DNA of 64,000 nt from Bog-756 sp963829235 (GTDB lineage Bacteria; Actinomycetota; Acidimicrobiia; Acidimicrobiales; RAAP-2). Shown here in pieces: positions 43,397 through 51,312 of the stretch (the stretch's first letter is position 1; each line of letters begins with the position of its first letter). The notes under the pieces are model-generated. The model was given only the letters and a program-made list of their open reading frames with translations, was not told where the DNA came from and did no database searches. The position numbers were made by a program, and so were the translations under genes. Location of the stretch: positions 992,001 to 1,056,000 of the forward strand of contig CAWHIF010000003.1 in NCBI GenBank assembly GCA_963829235.1, in the 5' to 3' direction.

Positions 43397-45229
43397 TCAG
43401 CTCTTGTCGTCGACGATCTCGGCATCCACGACCTCGTCGTCAGAGGAGTCGTCGGCCGGCACCTGGCCGCCCGGTGCGGCGGCATCCGCCTTCGACGCCT
43501 CCTCGTAGAGGCGCTGGCTGAACGACTGGCTGGCCGAAAGGAGCGTCTCCGTCGAGGACTTGATGGCCTCCACGTCCGAGCCGGCCAGGGCCTCCTTGAG
43601 GGAGCCCAGTGCAGCCTCGACCTTCTCCTTCTCGTCGCCCTGGAACTTCTCGCCCTGGTCCTTCAGGAGCTTCTCCGTCTGGTACACGAGGGTGTCGGCG
43701 TTGTTCCGCACCTCGGCCTCTTCCTTGCGACGGCGGTCATCCTCGGCATGGGCCTCGGCGTCCTTGACCATCCGTTCGATGTCGTCCTTGGCCAGCGACG
43801 ACTGGCCGGTGATGGTCATCGACTGCTCCTTGCCGGTGGCCCGGTCCTTGGCCGAGACGTGGACGATGCCGTTGGCGTCGATATCGAAGGTGACCTCGAT
43901 CTGCGGCACGCCACGGGGGGCGGGAGGCAGGTCCACCAGTTGGAACTTGCCCAGCGTCTTGTTGTACATGGCCATCTCACGCTCGCCCTGGAGCACGTGG
44001 ACCTCCACCGAGGGCTGGTTGTCGTCCGCCGTGGTGAAGACCTCGCTGCGCTTGGTCGGGATGGTGGTGTTCCGCTCGATGAGACGGTGCATCACGCTGC
44101 CCTTGGTTTCGATGCCCAGCGAGAGCGGGGTGACATCGAGGAGGAGGACGTCTTTGACCTCACCCTTCAAGACGCCGGCCTGCACGGCCGCGCCGATGGC
44201 CACCACTTCGTCCGGGTTGACGCCCTTGTGGGCCTCCTTGCCCGTCATCTGCTGGACCAGCTCCTGAACGGCGGGGATCCGGGTGGAACCCCCGACCAGC
44301 ACGACATGATCGATGTCGCCCTTGGACAGACCCGAGTCGGCGATGGCCTGATCGAACGGCCCCTTGCACGCCTCGACCAGATCGGCCGTCAGCTCGTTGA
44401 ACGTGGCCCGGCTCAACTTCACGTCGAGGTGCTTGGGCCCCTCGGACGTGGCGGTGATGAAGGGCAGGTTGATCTGGGTCTCCTGCAACGAGGAGAGCTC
44501 GATCTTCGCCTTCTCCGCCGCCTCCTGCAGGCGCTGGGTGGCCATCTTGTCGGTGGAGAGATCGACGCCCTCGGTGTCCTTGAACGTCTTGACCAACCAG
44601 TCGATGATGCGCTGGTCCCAGTCGTCGCCGCCCAGTTTGGAGTTGCCTGCGGTGCTCTTGACCTCGAAGACCCCGTCCCCGATGTCGAGGAGGGACACAT
44701 CGAAGGTGCCACCGCCGAGGTCGAAGACCAGCACCGTCTGGTCCGCCCCTTCCTTGTCCAATCCGTAGGCCAGGGCAGCTGCCGTGGGCTCGTTGATGAT
44801 GCGCAGGACCTCGAGGCCGGCAATGGCCCCCGCCTCTTTGGTGGCGGTCCGCTGGGCGTCGTCGAAGTACGCGGGGACGGTGATGACCGCCTGGGTCACC
44901 GTGTCGCCGAGGAACGCCTCGGCGTCCCTCTTGAGCTTGCCCAGGATGCGGGCCGAGATCTCCTGTGCGGTGTAGTCCTTGCCATCGATGTCGATCGTCC
45001 ACGACGTCCCCATGTGTCGCTTGACCGAGCGGATCGTCCGGTCGGGGTTGGTGATGGCCTGCCGCTTGGCCACCTCGCCCACGAGTACCTCACCCGACTT
45101 GGCGAATCCGACGACCGACGGGGTCGTCCGCCCTCCTTCGGCGTTCGGTATGACGACCGGCTCGCCGGCCTCCAGCACGGACACCACCGAGTTGGTCGTT
45201 CCGAGATCGATTCCTACGGCCTTGGCCAT
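43397..45229 (-). CDS. dnaK: DnaK (Hsp70) chaperone
   Basis: 610 residues from ATG 45229, with AGGAGG 8 bp upstream. Nucleotide-binding domain signatures: VGIDLGTTNSVV, VFDLGGGTFDVSLL and VLVGGSTRIPAVQE. The C-terminus ends in an acidic tail with SSDDEVVDAEIVDDKS. First gene of dnaK-grpE-dnaJ-hspR-clpB; DnaK also acts as HspR co-repressor in relatives. Confidence 0.97.
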   Translation of the reverse strand: MAKAVGIDLGTTNSVVSVLEAGEPVVIPNAEGGRTTPSVVGFAKSGEVLVGEVAKRQAITNPDRTIRSVKRHMGTSWTIDIDGKDYTAQEISARILGKLKRDAEAFLGDTVTQAVITVPAYFDDAQRTATKEAGAIAGLEVLRIINEPTAAALAYGLDKEGADQTVLVFDLGGGTFDVSLLDIGDGVFEVKSTAGNSKLGGDDWDQRIIDWLVKTFKDTEGVDLSTDKMATQRLQEAAEKAKIELSSLQETQINLPFITATSEGPKHLDVKLSRATFNELTADLVEACKGPFDQAIADSGLSKGDIDHVVLVGGSTRIPAVQELVQQMTGKEAHKGVNPDEVVAIGAAVQAGVLKGEVKDVLLLDVTPLSLGIETKGSVMHRLIERNTTIPTKRSEVFTTADDNQPSVEVHVLQGEREMAMYNKTLGKFQLVDLPPAPRGVPQIEVTFDIDANGIVHVSAKDRATGKEQSMTITGQSSLAKDDIERMVKDAEAHAEDDRRRKEEAEVRNNADTLVYQTEKLLKDQGEKFQGDEKEKVEAALGSLKEALAGSDVEAIKSSTETLLSASQSFSQRLYEEASKADAAAPGGQVPADDSSDDEVVDAEIVDDKS

Positions 45230-45303
45230 CTTGTTCCTCCTACTCACTGCCCCTTCGGGCACTCTCCTGCGACTCGGCACTCCGTCCGACTCTGTTCTTC
45301 CAA

Positions 45304-45351
45304 CACTCTGTGCTTCAGGCACTCTGTGCTTCAGGCATTCTGTGCTTCAGG
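45304..45351. repeat. Three 16-bp direct repeats in the dnaK leader
   Basis: CACTCTGTGCTTCAGG occurs twice and CATTCTGTGCTTCAGG once, head to tail, between the predicted dnaK promoter and start codon. Partial copies flank the array. In the transcript each unit would read CCTGAAGCACAGAGTG. Confidence 0.9.
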
Positions 45352-45419
45352 CGCTCTTCTTCGGGACTGTCCGGTCGCCTCCACGGCTCCTCTTCTGCAT
45401 CCCATTTCTTACAGGTCTA

Positions 45420-45451
45420 ACTATACCAAAGTTGAGTGCTATATACACAAG
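45420..45451 (-). promoter_or_regulatory. HAIR-like HspR operator and dnaK promoter
   Basis: On the minus strand CTTGTGT, seven bases, then ACTCAAC (45451-45431) matches the HAIR consensus CTTGAGT-N7-ACTCAAG with two mismatches. A -10 like TATAGT lies at 45425-45420, so the operator covers the -35 region. This supports HspR autoregulation of the whole operon. The leader to dnaK is about 190 nt. Confidence 0.85.
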
Positions 45452-45459
45452 TTTTTTGG

Positions 45460-46025
45460 TATTTCTCGATGAGGATATCCACCTACCGGGATTCCATCGG
45501 AAAAGCCCAGGTAGGAAGGTTGTGAGACCGGAATTCCGGCACCGGAACCGGCACCGGCACCGGCACCGGCACCGGCACCGGGGAATCCTCCGGACCCCCA
45601 CGCCGGCCGGCCGGGTCCCGGTGCGGGGAAAGCGGACTCGACGTCGGACGGCACCGGGGCGGCAGGGGCAGGCGGGGCGGCCCGAGCTACGGGCGAACAG
45701 GCGCGGGCGCCGACACTCCCCGGGCCGGTTTCGGCCTGCAGACGATTAACCCATCCTCCGACGGGGTAGGCATTCGGACGCCCAGGCCGGAGGACGAGGC
45801 CCGCCGCCCGGTTCCCGGCCTGGGCGCAACCCGCAAAAGAATGTTTGAACCGGCCAGAACCGGGCATAGCCGATGGAGCCATCCTGTCGAGTAGGGGTCC
45901 GCCGCTCCGGCTCCAGGCTGGGACGCCCCTGACAACCTGCCCCTCGGTCAGGGGCGCGCCCGGATTCCGGTGGTCAGGACCTCCCGGGGCGTTGGGTGCC
46001 GTCGAGGGCGGGATACGCTCGAACC
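45460..46025. other. Long intergenic region, no gene supported
   Basis: About 560 bp between divergent dnaK and gpmA. It contains a hexanucleotide array (CCGGCA-like, 45536-45581, about seven copies) and otherwise GC-rich sequence. Open frames here are composed of Ala/Gly/Pro or Arg and look non-coding. Confidence 0.5.
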
Positions 46026-46778
46026 ATGCCCCAACTGGTACTTCTCCGCCACGGCCAGTCGCAGTGGAACGCCGACAACCTGTTCACCGGCTGGTACGAC
46101 GTCGACCTCACGGAGGCGGGCCGCTCCGAGGCCGAGAACGCCGGCCGGCTCCTGGGCGAAGCCGGCCTGGACCTGCGTATTCTCCACACGTCGGTGCTGG
46201 TCCGGGCCATCAGGACGGCCGAGCTGACCCTCGAGACGGCTGGGCGGCCGTGGCTGCCGGTCCGCCGCCACTGGCGGCTCAACGAACGTCACTACGGCGC
46301 CCTCCAGGGAAGGAACAAGGAGGAGACCGCCGCCGAGCACGGGATGGCCCAGGTGCTGGCCTGGCGGCGAAGCTACGGCACCCCGCCGCCACCGGTCGAA
46401 CGCGGCAGCGAGCACCACCCCGCCGGCGATCCCCGGTACCGGGACGTCCCGGTCGACGTGCTGCCGACCACCGAGTGCCTGGCCGACGTGGTGGCCCGCG
46501 TGATCCCCTACTGGGACGACGCCATCGTGCCCGACCTGCTGGCCGAGGGCGCTCGCGGTGGCGCGGTGCTGGTTGTGGCCCACGGCAACAGCCTGCGGGC
46601 GCTGCGCAAGCACATCGACGACATCACCGACGACGAGATCGTGGACCTCGAGATCCCCACCGGCTTCCCCTTCCTCTACCAGTTCGACGACCAGCTGACC
46701 GTGGTGTCCAAGGACTACCTGGGCGACCCGGAGGCAGCCCGGGTGGCGGCAGAGGCGGTGCGCCGCCAGGCGGGTTGA
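46026..46778 (+). CDS. gpmA: 2,3-bisphosphoglycerate-dependent phosphoglycerate mutase
   Basis: Interconverts 3- and 2-phosphoglycerate in glycolysis. ATG 46026 gives MPQLVLLRHGQSQWN with the catalytic His in LLRHGQS; the second His is in VVAHGNSLRAL. The ERHYGALQGRNK segment is typical. 250 residues, intact. Confidence 0.95.
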   Translation: MPQLVLLRHGQSQWNADNLFTGWYDVDLTEAGRSEAENAGRLLGEAGLDLRILHTSVLVRAIRTAELTLETAGRPWLPVRRHWRLNERHYGALQGRNKEETAAEHGMAQVLAWRRSYGTPPPPVERGSEHHPAGDPRYRDVPVDVLPTTECLADVVARVIPYWDDAIVPDLLAEGARGGAVLVVAHGNSLRALRKHIDDITDDEIVDLEIPTGFPFLYQFDDQLTVVSKDYLGDPEAARVAAEAVRRQAG

Positions 46779-46822
46779 CCGGATCGCCGGACGGCGAGAA
46801 CGAAGGATGGCGTACCGCGACA

Positions 46823-46850
46823 GAGGGCCGGCTCGCAAGAGCCGGCCCTC
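46823..46850. terminator. Strong hairpin between gpmA and glnB
   Basis: A perfect 12-bp stem GAGGGCCGGCTC/GAGCCGGCCCTC is closed by a GCAA (GNRA) tetraloop. It sits between convergent stops and probably terminates both transcripts. Confidence 0.85.
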
Positions 46851-46910
46851 ATGTCATTCAGGTTCGTCTGTCCCCACAAACGACACCATGAACCACTCGG
46901 TAGGCAAGTT

Positions 46911-47249
46911 TCAAAGAGCGTCCGCTCCGCGCTCTCCTGTCCGGACCCGGATGACTTCCTCAACGGGGAGGACCCAGACCTTGCCGTCACCGATCTTTCC
47001 AGTTCCCGCACTGTCGACGATGGTGGTGACCACCTCGTCGACCTGGGAGTCGTCGACGAGGATCTCGAGCCTGATCTTCGGCACGAACTCGACCTCGTAC
47101 TCGGCTCCCCGGTACACCTCGGTGTGGCCTCTCTGGCGGCCGAAGCCCTGCGCCTCGGTGAGGGTCAGGCCGTGGACACCGAGAGTCTTCAGTCCCTCCT
47201 TGACCTCGTCGAGCTTGAACGGCTTCAGCACCGCTACGACTAACTTCAT
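46911..47249 (-). CDS. glnB: PII nitrogen regulatory protein
   Basis: 112 residues with the T-loop (EVYRGAEYEVEFVPK, containing the modifiable Tyr51), B-loop GTGKIGDGKVWV and a C-terminal RTGERGADAL. PII proteins sense 2-oxoglutarate and ATP/ADP and plug ammonium channels. Lies 32 bp downstream of amt with an AAGGAG ribosome site; the linkage marks it as GlnK-like in role. Confidence 0.95.
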   Translation of the reverse strand: MKLVVAVLKPFKLDEVKEGLKTLGVHGLTLTEAQGFGRQRGHTEVYRGAEYEVEFVPKIRLEILVDDSQVDEVVTTIVDSAGTGKIGDGKVWVLPVEEVIRVRTGERGADAL

Positions 47250-47281
47250 GGCGATTTCTCCTTGGGTTCGTAGTGGTCGAG

Positions 47282-48892
47282 TTAGAGGCCAACGGTGTCG
47301 GGTGGTGGCCAGTCGCCGGGTTTGTTTACCATCGCGTCATCCACTCTGTCCGAGACGGAGTTCTCCCCACCACCTCCGCCTCCGCGGGAGGGCGCATCAC
47401 CGGCCATGGACATGGCCCCGACCCGCTCGGCGAACGTCTCTTCGGGGAAGGCCTCCTCGCCGTGGATGGCGAGGTCACCGACCTCGAGGATCTCGTCCTT
47501 GTAGCGGGCGCCACGGAGCACGAGCCCGATGATCTTCATCAGGATGAAGGTCAGCAGCGCCGACCAGATGATGACGAAGACGGCGGCCCGGAACTGCTCC
47601 CACAGCTGGTGGGCGGATCCGGTATAGATCAGCCCGTTCACCCCGAACGGAACGCACGAGCCCTTGGCCGTGGCGTACTGGGTCGCGGTGGTGGCGATGA
47701 CCTGCCCCGAGGCGTCGAGGTGACCGCAGCCGTACTCGAGCATGTTCGGATCCCCGAAGATGCCGAGCAGCAGGCCGCCGAAGAACCCGGCGATGCCGTG
47801 GGTGTAGACGACCCCGAGGGCGTCGTCCACCTTGGAGAAGGGGCGCACCTTGGAGAGGAAGTTCCAGCACACCCAGACGATGCTGGCGCAGATCAACCCG
47901 ACGTAGATGGCTCCTTGCCCGTTGACCCAGCCCGCACACGGTGTGATGCCGACCAGGCCGCAGATCATGCCGTTCACGGCACCGAGGAAGGTGGGTTTCT
48001 TCTCCTTGGAGACCCAGGCGTCCCAGGCCACCCAGGTGAGCAGACCGGCCGCGGTGGCCAGGTTGGTGTTGACCACCGCACCGGCTGCGCTGGCCCCGGC
48101 GTAGTACGGGTCACCACCGTTGAAGCCGTTCCAACCGAGCCACAGGATGCCGGCGCCGACCGCCGCCATGATCAGGTTGTTGGGCAGGAAGTGTTGTCGG
48201 TCCCGTAGAAGCCGGGGACCGAGGACCCAGGCGGCGACGAACCCCGACACCCCCGCAGACATGTGGATGACGTACCCACCGGAGAAGTCGAGCGACCCCT
48301 CCTGGGCGAAGTAGCCGCCGCCCCACAGCAGGAAGGCGTCCACCGAGTAGACGCAGGTCGTCCACAGCGGCACGAGGAGGCACCAGGCAAGGAACTTGAT
48401 CCGTCCGAGCACGCTCCCGAGGAAGAGCAGTGGGGTGATCGCCGCGAACACCAACTGGAAGTACGCCAGAGACGCGGTCGGGAAGTGGAACGGGATGATG
48501 GTGTTGGCCGCCGACACCGCCTGACCCTGTTCACCCAGAGGACTGGTGACCGGGCCCGGTTTGCCGAGGAAGTTGTCGATGAAGTGCGTCCAACCTCCCA
48601 CACCGGTCAACTGGGTCTGTACCCCGTCCTTGACTCCGCCGCCGAACGAGTTCGCCCCGAAGCCCATCTTGTAGGCCCAGAGGAACCAGGCCAGCAACAC
48701 CAGGGAGAAGCCGGCGAACATCATGCCCACCACGTTGACCGCCCACTTCTTCGGGACGATGGACGCATAGAGGACCGCCAGGCCGGGGAGGCTCATGAGG
48801 CCGACGAACGTGGCGGCAGTTATCTGCCAGGTGTTGTCGCCCGGGTTGAGCCAGCTCGGATACGGCACATATGACACTGCTGCGGCTAGCAC
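47282..48892 (-). CDS. amt: Ammonium transporter
   Basis: 536 residues from GTG 48892, with GAGAGGAGC upstream. Eleven membrane helices are expected; the core has SGGYVIHMSAGVSGFVAAWV (first pore His) and VVYTHGIAGFFGGLLLGIFG (second). Family members conduct ammonium as a trimer gated by PII. A long loop with a cysteine-containing stretch (YGCGHLDASGQV) and a Gly-rich C-terminus are additions. Confidence 0.94.
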   Translation of the reverse strand: MLAAAVSYVPYPSWLNPGDNTWQITAATFVGLMSLPGLAVLYASIVPKKWAVNVVGMMFAGFSLVLLAWFLWAYKMGFGANSFGGGVKDGVQTQLTGVGGWTHFIDNFLGKPGPVTSPLGEQGQAVSAANTIIPFHFPTASLAYFQLVFAAITPLLFLGSVLGRIKFLAWCLLVPLWTTCVYSVDAFLLWGGGYFAQEGSLDFSGGYVIHMSAGVSGFVAAWVLGPRLLRDRQHFLPNNLIMAAVGAGILWLGWNGFNGGDPYYAGASAAGAVVNTNLATAAGLLTWVAWDAWVSKEKKPTFLGAVNGMICGLVGITPCAGWVNGQGAIYVGLICASIVWVCWNFLSKVRPFSKVDDALGVVYTHGIAGFFGGLLLGIFGDPNMLEYGCGHLDASGQVIATTATQYATAKGSCVPFGVNGLIYTGSAHQLWEQFRAAVFVIIWSALLTFILMKIIGLVLRGARYKDEILEVGDLAIHGEEAFPEETFAERVGAMSMAGDAPSRGGGGGGENSVSDRVDDAMVNKPGDWPPPDTVGL

Positions 48893-49236
48893 GCTGAAAG
48901 TGCTCCTCTCTTGTTGTCACTGCGTCATGGCAGGCCCGCACCTCCGACAGGGGCACGAGGCTCGCCAAGGGCAAGACGAGCAGTTCGGCTTGCCGCCGCA
49001 AACAATGCAGGGTGGGGATTTCAGCACGGTCACATCCGTGTTACCAACGTGTGAACTGATGCAAAGTCCCTGGTGGAGGCCGTGAACCGGTGGGGAGCTG
49101 CGATGATTGCCACCTGGTGATCCCGTACAGGAACGACTCAGGCGGGGCGGGGCGACCGCCCCGCCGTGTCAGCCCGCCGTGTCAGCCCGCCGTGTCAGCC
49201 CCCCCGTGCCCGCCCCGACGTGTCAGCCCCGCCGTG
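48893..49236. other. amt upstream region
   Basis: Holds the amt leader, a candidate GlnR site (49029-49055) and a 13-bp tandem repeat (49160-49240). No gene is supported. Confidence 0.6.
49029..49055 (-). promoter_or_regulatory. Candidate GlnR box upstream of amt-glnB
   Basis: Reading toward amt: TTCAC, 6 bp, GTAAC, 6 bp, GTGAC. Three half-sites on an 11-bp period resemble the GlnR pattern gTnAC-n6-GaAAC-n6. It lies about 140 bp upstream of the start, and GlnR activates amt-glnB genes in other actinobacteria. No glnR gene is in the window. Confidence 0.5.
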
Positions 49237-49240
49237 TCAG
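49160..49240. repeat. 13-bp tandem repeat downstream of a membrane-protein gene
   Basis: Three exact copies of CCCGCCGTGTCAG, followed by two degenerate ones, end at the stop codon of the next gene. The unit is not a multiple of three, in keeping with a non-coding position. Confidence 0.85.
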
Positions 49241-49935
49241 CCCGCCTCGAGCTCCTTGCCCGGCTTGGGCTTGGACGCGCGCCGGACCGGCGCCGCCGGT
49301 GGGGTGTAGCGCTTGGACGATTGCGGGCGCGACGCCGTCGAGCCGCGCCCGCCGGCGCCGCCGATGCTCCCGCCCGCCTTGGCGTGCTTGAGCTTCTCCG
49401 ACAGACGGTAGGCCCGCACCAGGTACCAGGCACCCCCCAGGATGAAGGGCAATCCGAATCCCCAGTAGTGGAGATTGAAGATGGAGAGTCCGTACAAGGC
49501 CATGGCGATCCCGATGAGAATGCGCTTGCGGAACCAGGCCGCACCCAACATCAACAGTGCCAGCGCCAGGGTGACGGCTCCGAGCTCTTCATACAGGGAA
49601 GGGTTCACGTGCAGCTTGTCGACCTGGCCGTTGCTGTACAGGGCGCTCGGGTCGTGGGCCACCAGGCTGCCCACGACCAGCAGGGCGATGGCGGCGGCGA
49701 TCGGCGCGGCCAGCAGTCCGATCACCCGCTCCTTGTCGTCGGCCCGCTTGATGGCCGCTTCGATCTCGGGGATGGTGGTGGGCACGGCCGGCTGGGCCGA
49801 CGACGAGTCGCCGGAGCCCTTTCCGGCAGAGGCCGGCTTCAGCATGAAGTTGCTCACCGCCCCGGTGAACCGCTCCCGTCTGGTCATCGGGGACGAGGAG
49901 CCGTCATCGGCGCCGTCCGGATCGTGGCTGGCCAT
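49237..49935 (-). CDS. Hypothetical four-helix membrane protein
   Basis: 232 residues. Ser/Pro-rich N-terminus, helices VIGLLAAPIAAAIALLVVGS, AVTLALALLMLGAAWF, ILIGIAMALYGLSIFNL and FGLPFILGGAWYLVRAY, then a basic tail (SKRYTPPAAPVRRASKPKPG). No family recognised; similar proteins are common in actinobacteria. Confidence 0.7.
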   Translation of the reverse strand: MASHDPDGADDGSSSPMTRRERFTGAVSNFMLKPASAGKGSGDSSSAQPAVPTTIPEIEAAIKRADDKERVIGLLAAPIAAAIALLVVGSLVAHDPSALYSNGQVDKLHVNPSLYEELGAVTLALALLMLGAAWFRKRILIGIAMALYGLSIFNLHYWGFGLPFILGGAWYLVRAYRLSEKLKHAKAGGSIGGAGGRGSTASRPQSSKRYTPPAAPVRRASKPKPGKELEAG

Positions 49936-49977
49936 GCGCGAGGCTACCTCGCTCGCCCGTGGGTCGGAAATGCCGTG

Positions 49978-50580
49978 TCAGCCCGGTTTCACGGCCCGAC
50001 GGGAGGATGGGCCGGCCCGGGTCCGTCTGCCCGCCCACACGATGACGGCCAGCATGCCGAGGACGATCGCGAACAGGACGACCGGTGCGATGAACACGTT
50101 CCACGATGCACGTTCGTCGGCCACCTCCGCGGGCGTGGACAGCAAGCCGGGGTCGCTCGGCACGATCACGCCTCGGATCACGCTTGCCGGGTGGAGAAGC
50201 CCGGTGCCCGGAATGTCCTCTTCGAAGTGACGGGCATCGAAGGTGTACGTCCCCCGGCAGGAGTACCCGGCGGCGTTGGATCCGCTCCCGCCCAGCAGTC
50301 CCTGGCAGCCGGTGACGGTGACCTCGACCGGGATCCCGTGCTCTTGCAAACTGTCGGCTTGCGAATTCTTGTTCAGGCCGGCCACCAGCAGCACGACGGC
50401 GACGGCGAGGAGCACCACCAGCGCCGCGCCGATCACCATCGTCCGGGCACGGCGGGGGTCGACGTCCACTCCGGCCCCCCGGAGGGTCGTCACCGGACCG
50501 CCGGGCGACGTCGGCCGCCCATCCTGTCGGGATGCCGAAGGAGCCCGGCGGCCCGCGGGCGGTGGCTCGGACATCATCAT
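49978..50580 (-). CDS. Hypothetical two-helix membrane protein (DUF3592-like)
   Basis: 200 residues; start is one of three tandem ATG codons (50580, 50577, 50574). Helix MVIGAALVVLLAVAVVLLVA, an extracytoplasmic domain with two cysteines (VTGCQGLLG, GYSCRGTYTFDARHF) that could pair, then a second helix VVLFAIVLGMLAVIVW. The layout resembles DUF3592 proteins. Function unknown. Confidence 0.65.
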   Translation of the reverse strand: MMMSEPPPAGRRAPSASRQDGRPTSPGGPVTTLRGAGVDVDPRRARTMVIGAALVVLLAVAVVLLVAGLNKNSQADSLQEHGIPVEVTVTGCQGLLGGSGSNAAGYSCRGTYTFDARHFEEDIPGTGLLHPASVIRGVIVPSDPGLLSTPAEVADERASWNVFIAPVVLFAIVLGMLAVIVWAGRRTRAGPSSRRAVKPG

Positions 50581-50790
50581 CGGCGGGCCCCCACGTCGCC
50601 TGGCGGTCGACCCTCACCCCTCTGCGCTGCTCGAACGATCCGAGGAGCGTAGCAGCGGGCACGGGCCGTCTGAGAGGTCGGGGGCCGGCATCCGTCGTCC
50701 TCACCGGTCCGGTGCGCGGAGGTCGACGGGACAGGTTCGTGCCGAGGCGATCTCCCGCGGTCAAACGACGGCCGCGGTAGCCTCTCGGCC

Positions 50791-51219
50791 ATGTCCCCAC
50801 GCTCGAAACCACTGGATCTGAAGACCATCTGGCTGTTCTCGAGTTGCTCGGCGTCCGAGCTGCGTAAGATCCGCGGTTCGCTCGACGAGGTCGAGGTGCC
50901 CAAGGGCAAGGTCGTGGTCGAAGAGGGGCGGATCGGCATGGAGTTCTTCCTCATCGTGAGCGGGACCGCCGCGGTCACCCGTGAGGGCCGGAAGGTGGCC
51001 ACCCTCGGGCCGGGCAGCTACTTCGGCGAGCTGGCCCTCCTCGACCGGAGGCCGCGGTCGGCATCGGTGGTGTCGGAGACGGACATGGATCTGCTCGTCC
51101 TCTCGCAGCGCCAGTTCAACAGCCTGCTCGAGTCGGTGCCGACCATCGCCAGGAAGATGCTCTCGGCCATGGCCAGCCGGCTACGCGACGCGGACGCCCT
51201 CGCCCTCGCCCTCGACTGA
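50791..51219 (+). CDS. Single-domain cyclic nucleotide-binding protein
   Basis: 142 residues, a CAP-type sensory domain alone. The phosphate-binding cassette GSYFGELALLDRRPRSASV has the Gly-Glu and Arg expected for cNMP contact. No DNA-binding or enzyme domain follows, so it must act through a partner, or as a sink or sensor. Divergent from the DUF3592-like gene and convergent with etfD. Confidence 0.88.
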   Translation: MSPRSKPLDLKTIWLFSSCSASELRKIRGSLDEVEVPKGKVVVEEGRIGMEFFLIVSGTAAVTREGRKVATLGPGSYFGELALLDRRPRSASVVSETDMDLLVLSQRQFNSLLESVPTIARKMLSAMASRLRDADALALALD

Positions 51220-51230
51220 CCGTACCCGTC

Positions 51231-51256
51231 GGGACATCCTCCAGCGGGGATGTCCC
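51231..51256. terminator. Hairpin between cNMP-binding gene and etfD
   Basis: A perfect 9-bp stem GGGACATCC/GGATGTCCC with an 8-nt loop lies just after the stop at 51219. Right behind it a 17-bp unit (CCACGGAGCCCAATGCG) is duplicated. Confidence 0.65.
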
Positions 51257-51312
51257 CGCCACGGAGCCCAATGCGGCCACGGAGCCCAATGCGGGCTGTA
51301 CCCGACGGCCGC

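Noticed and set aside
45439..45882. Possible 147-residue minus-strand gene upstream of dnaK
   Set aside because: Its sequence is dominated by Ala/Gly/Pro from the hexanucleotide repeat and it would overlap the HAIR site and promoter.
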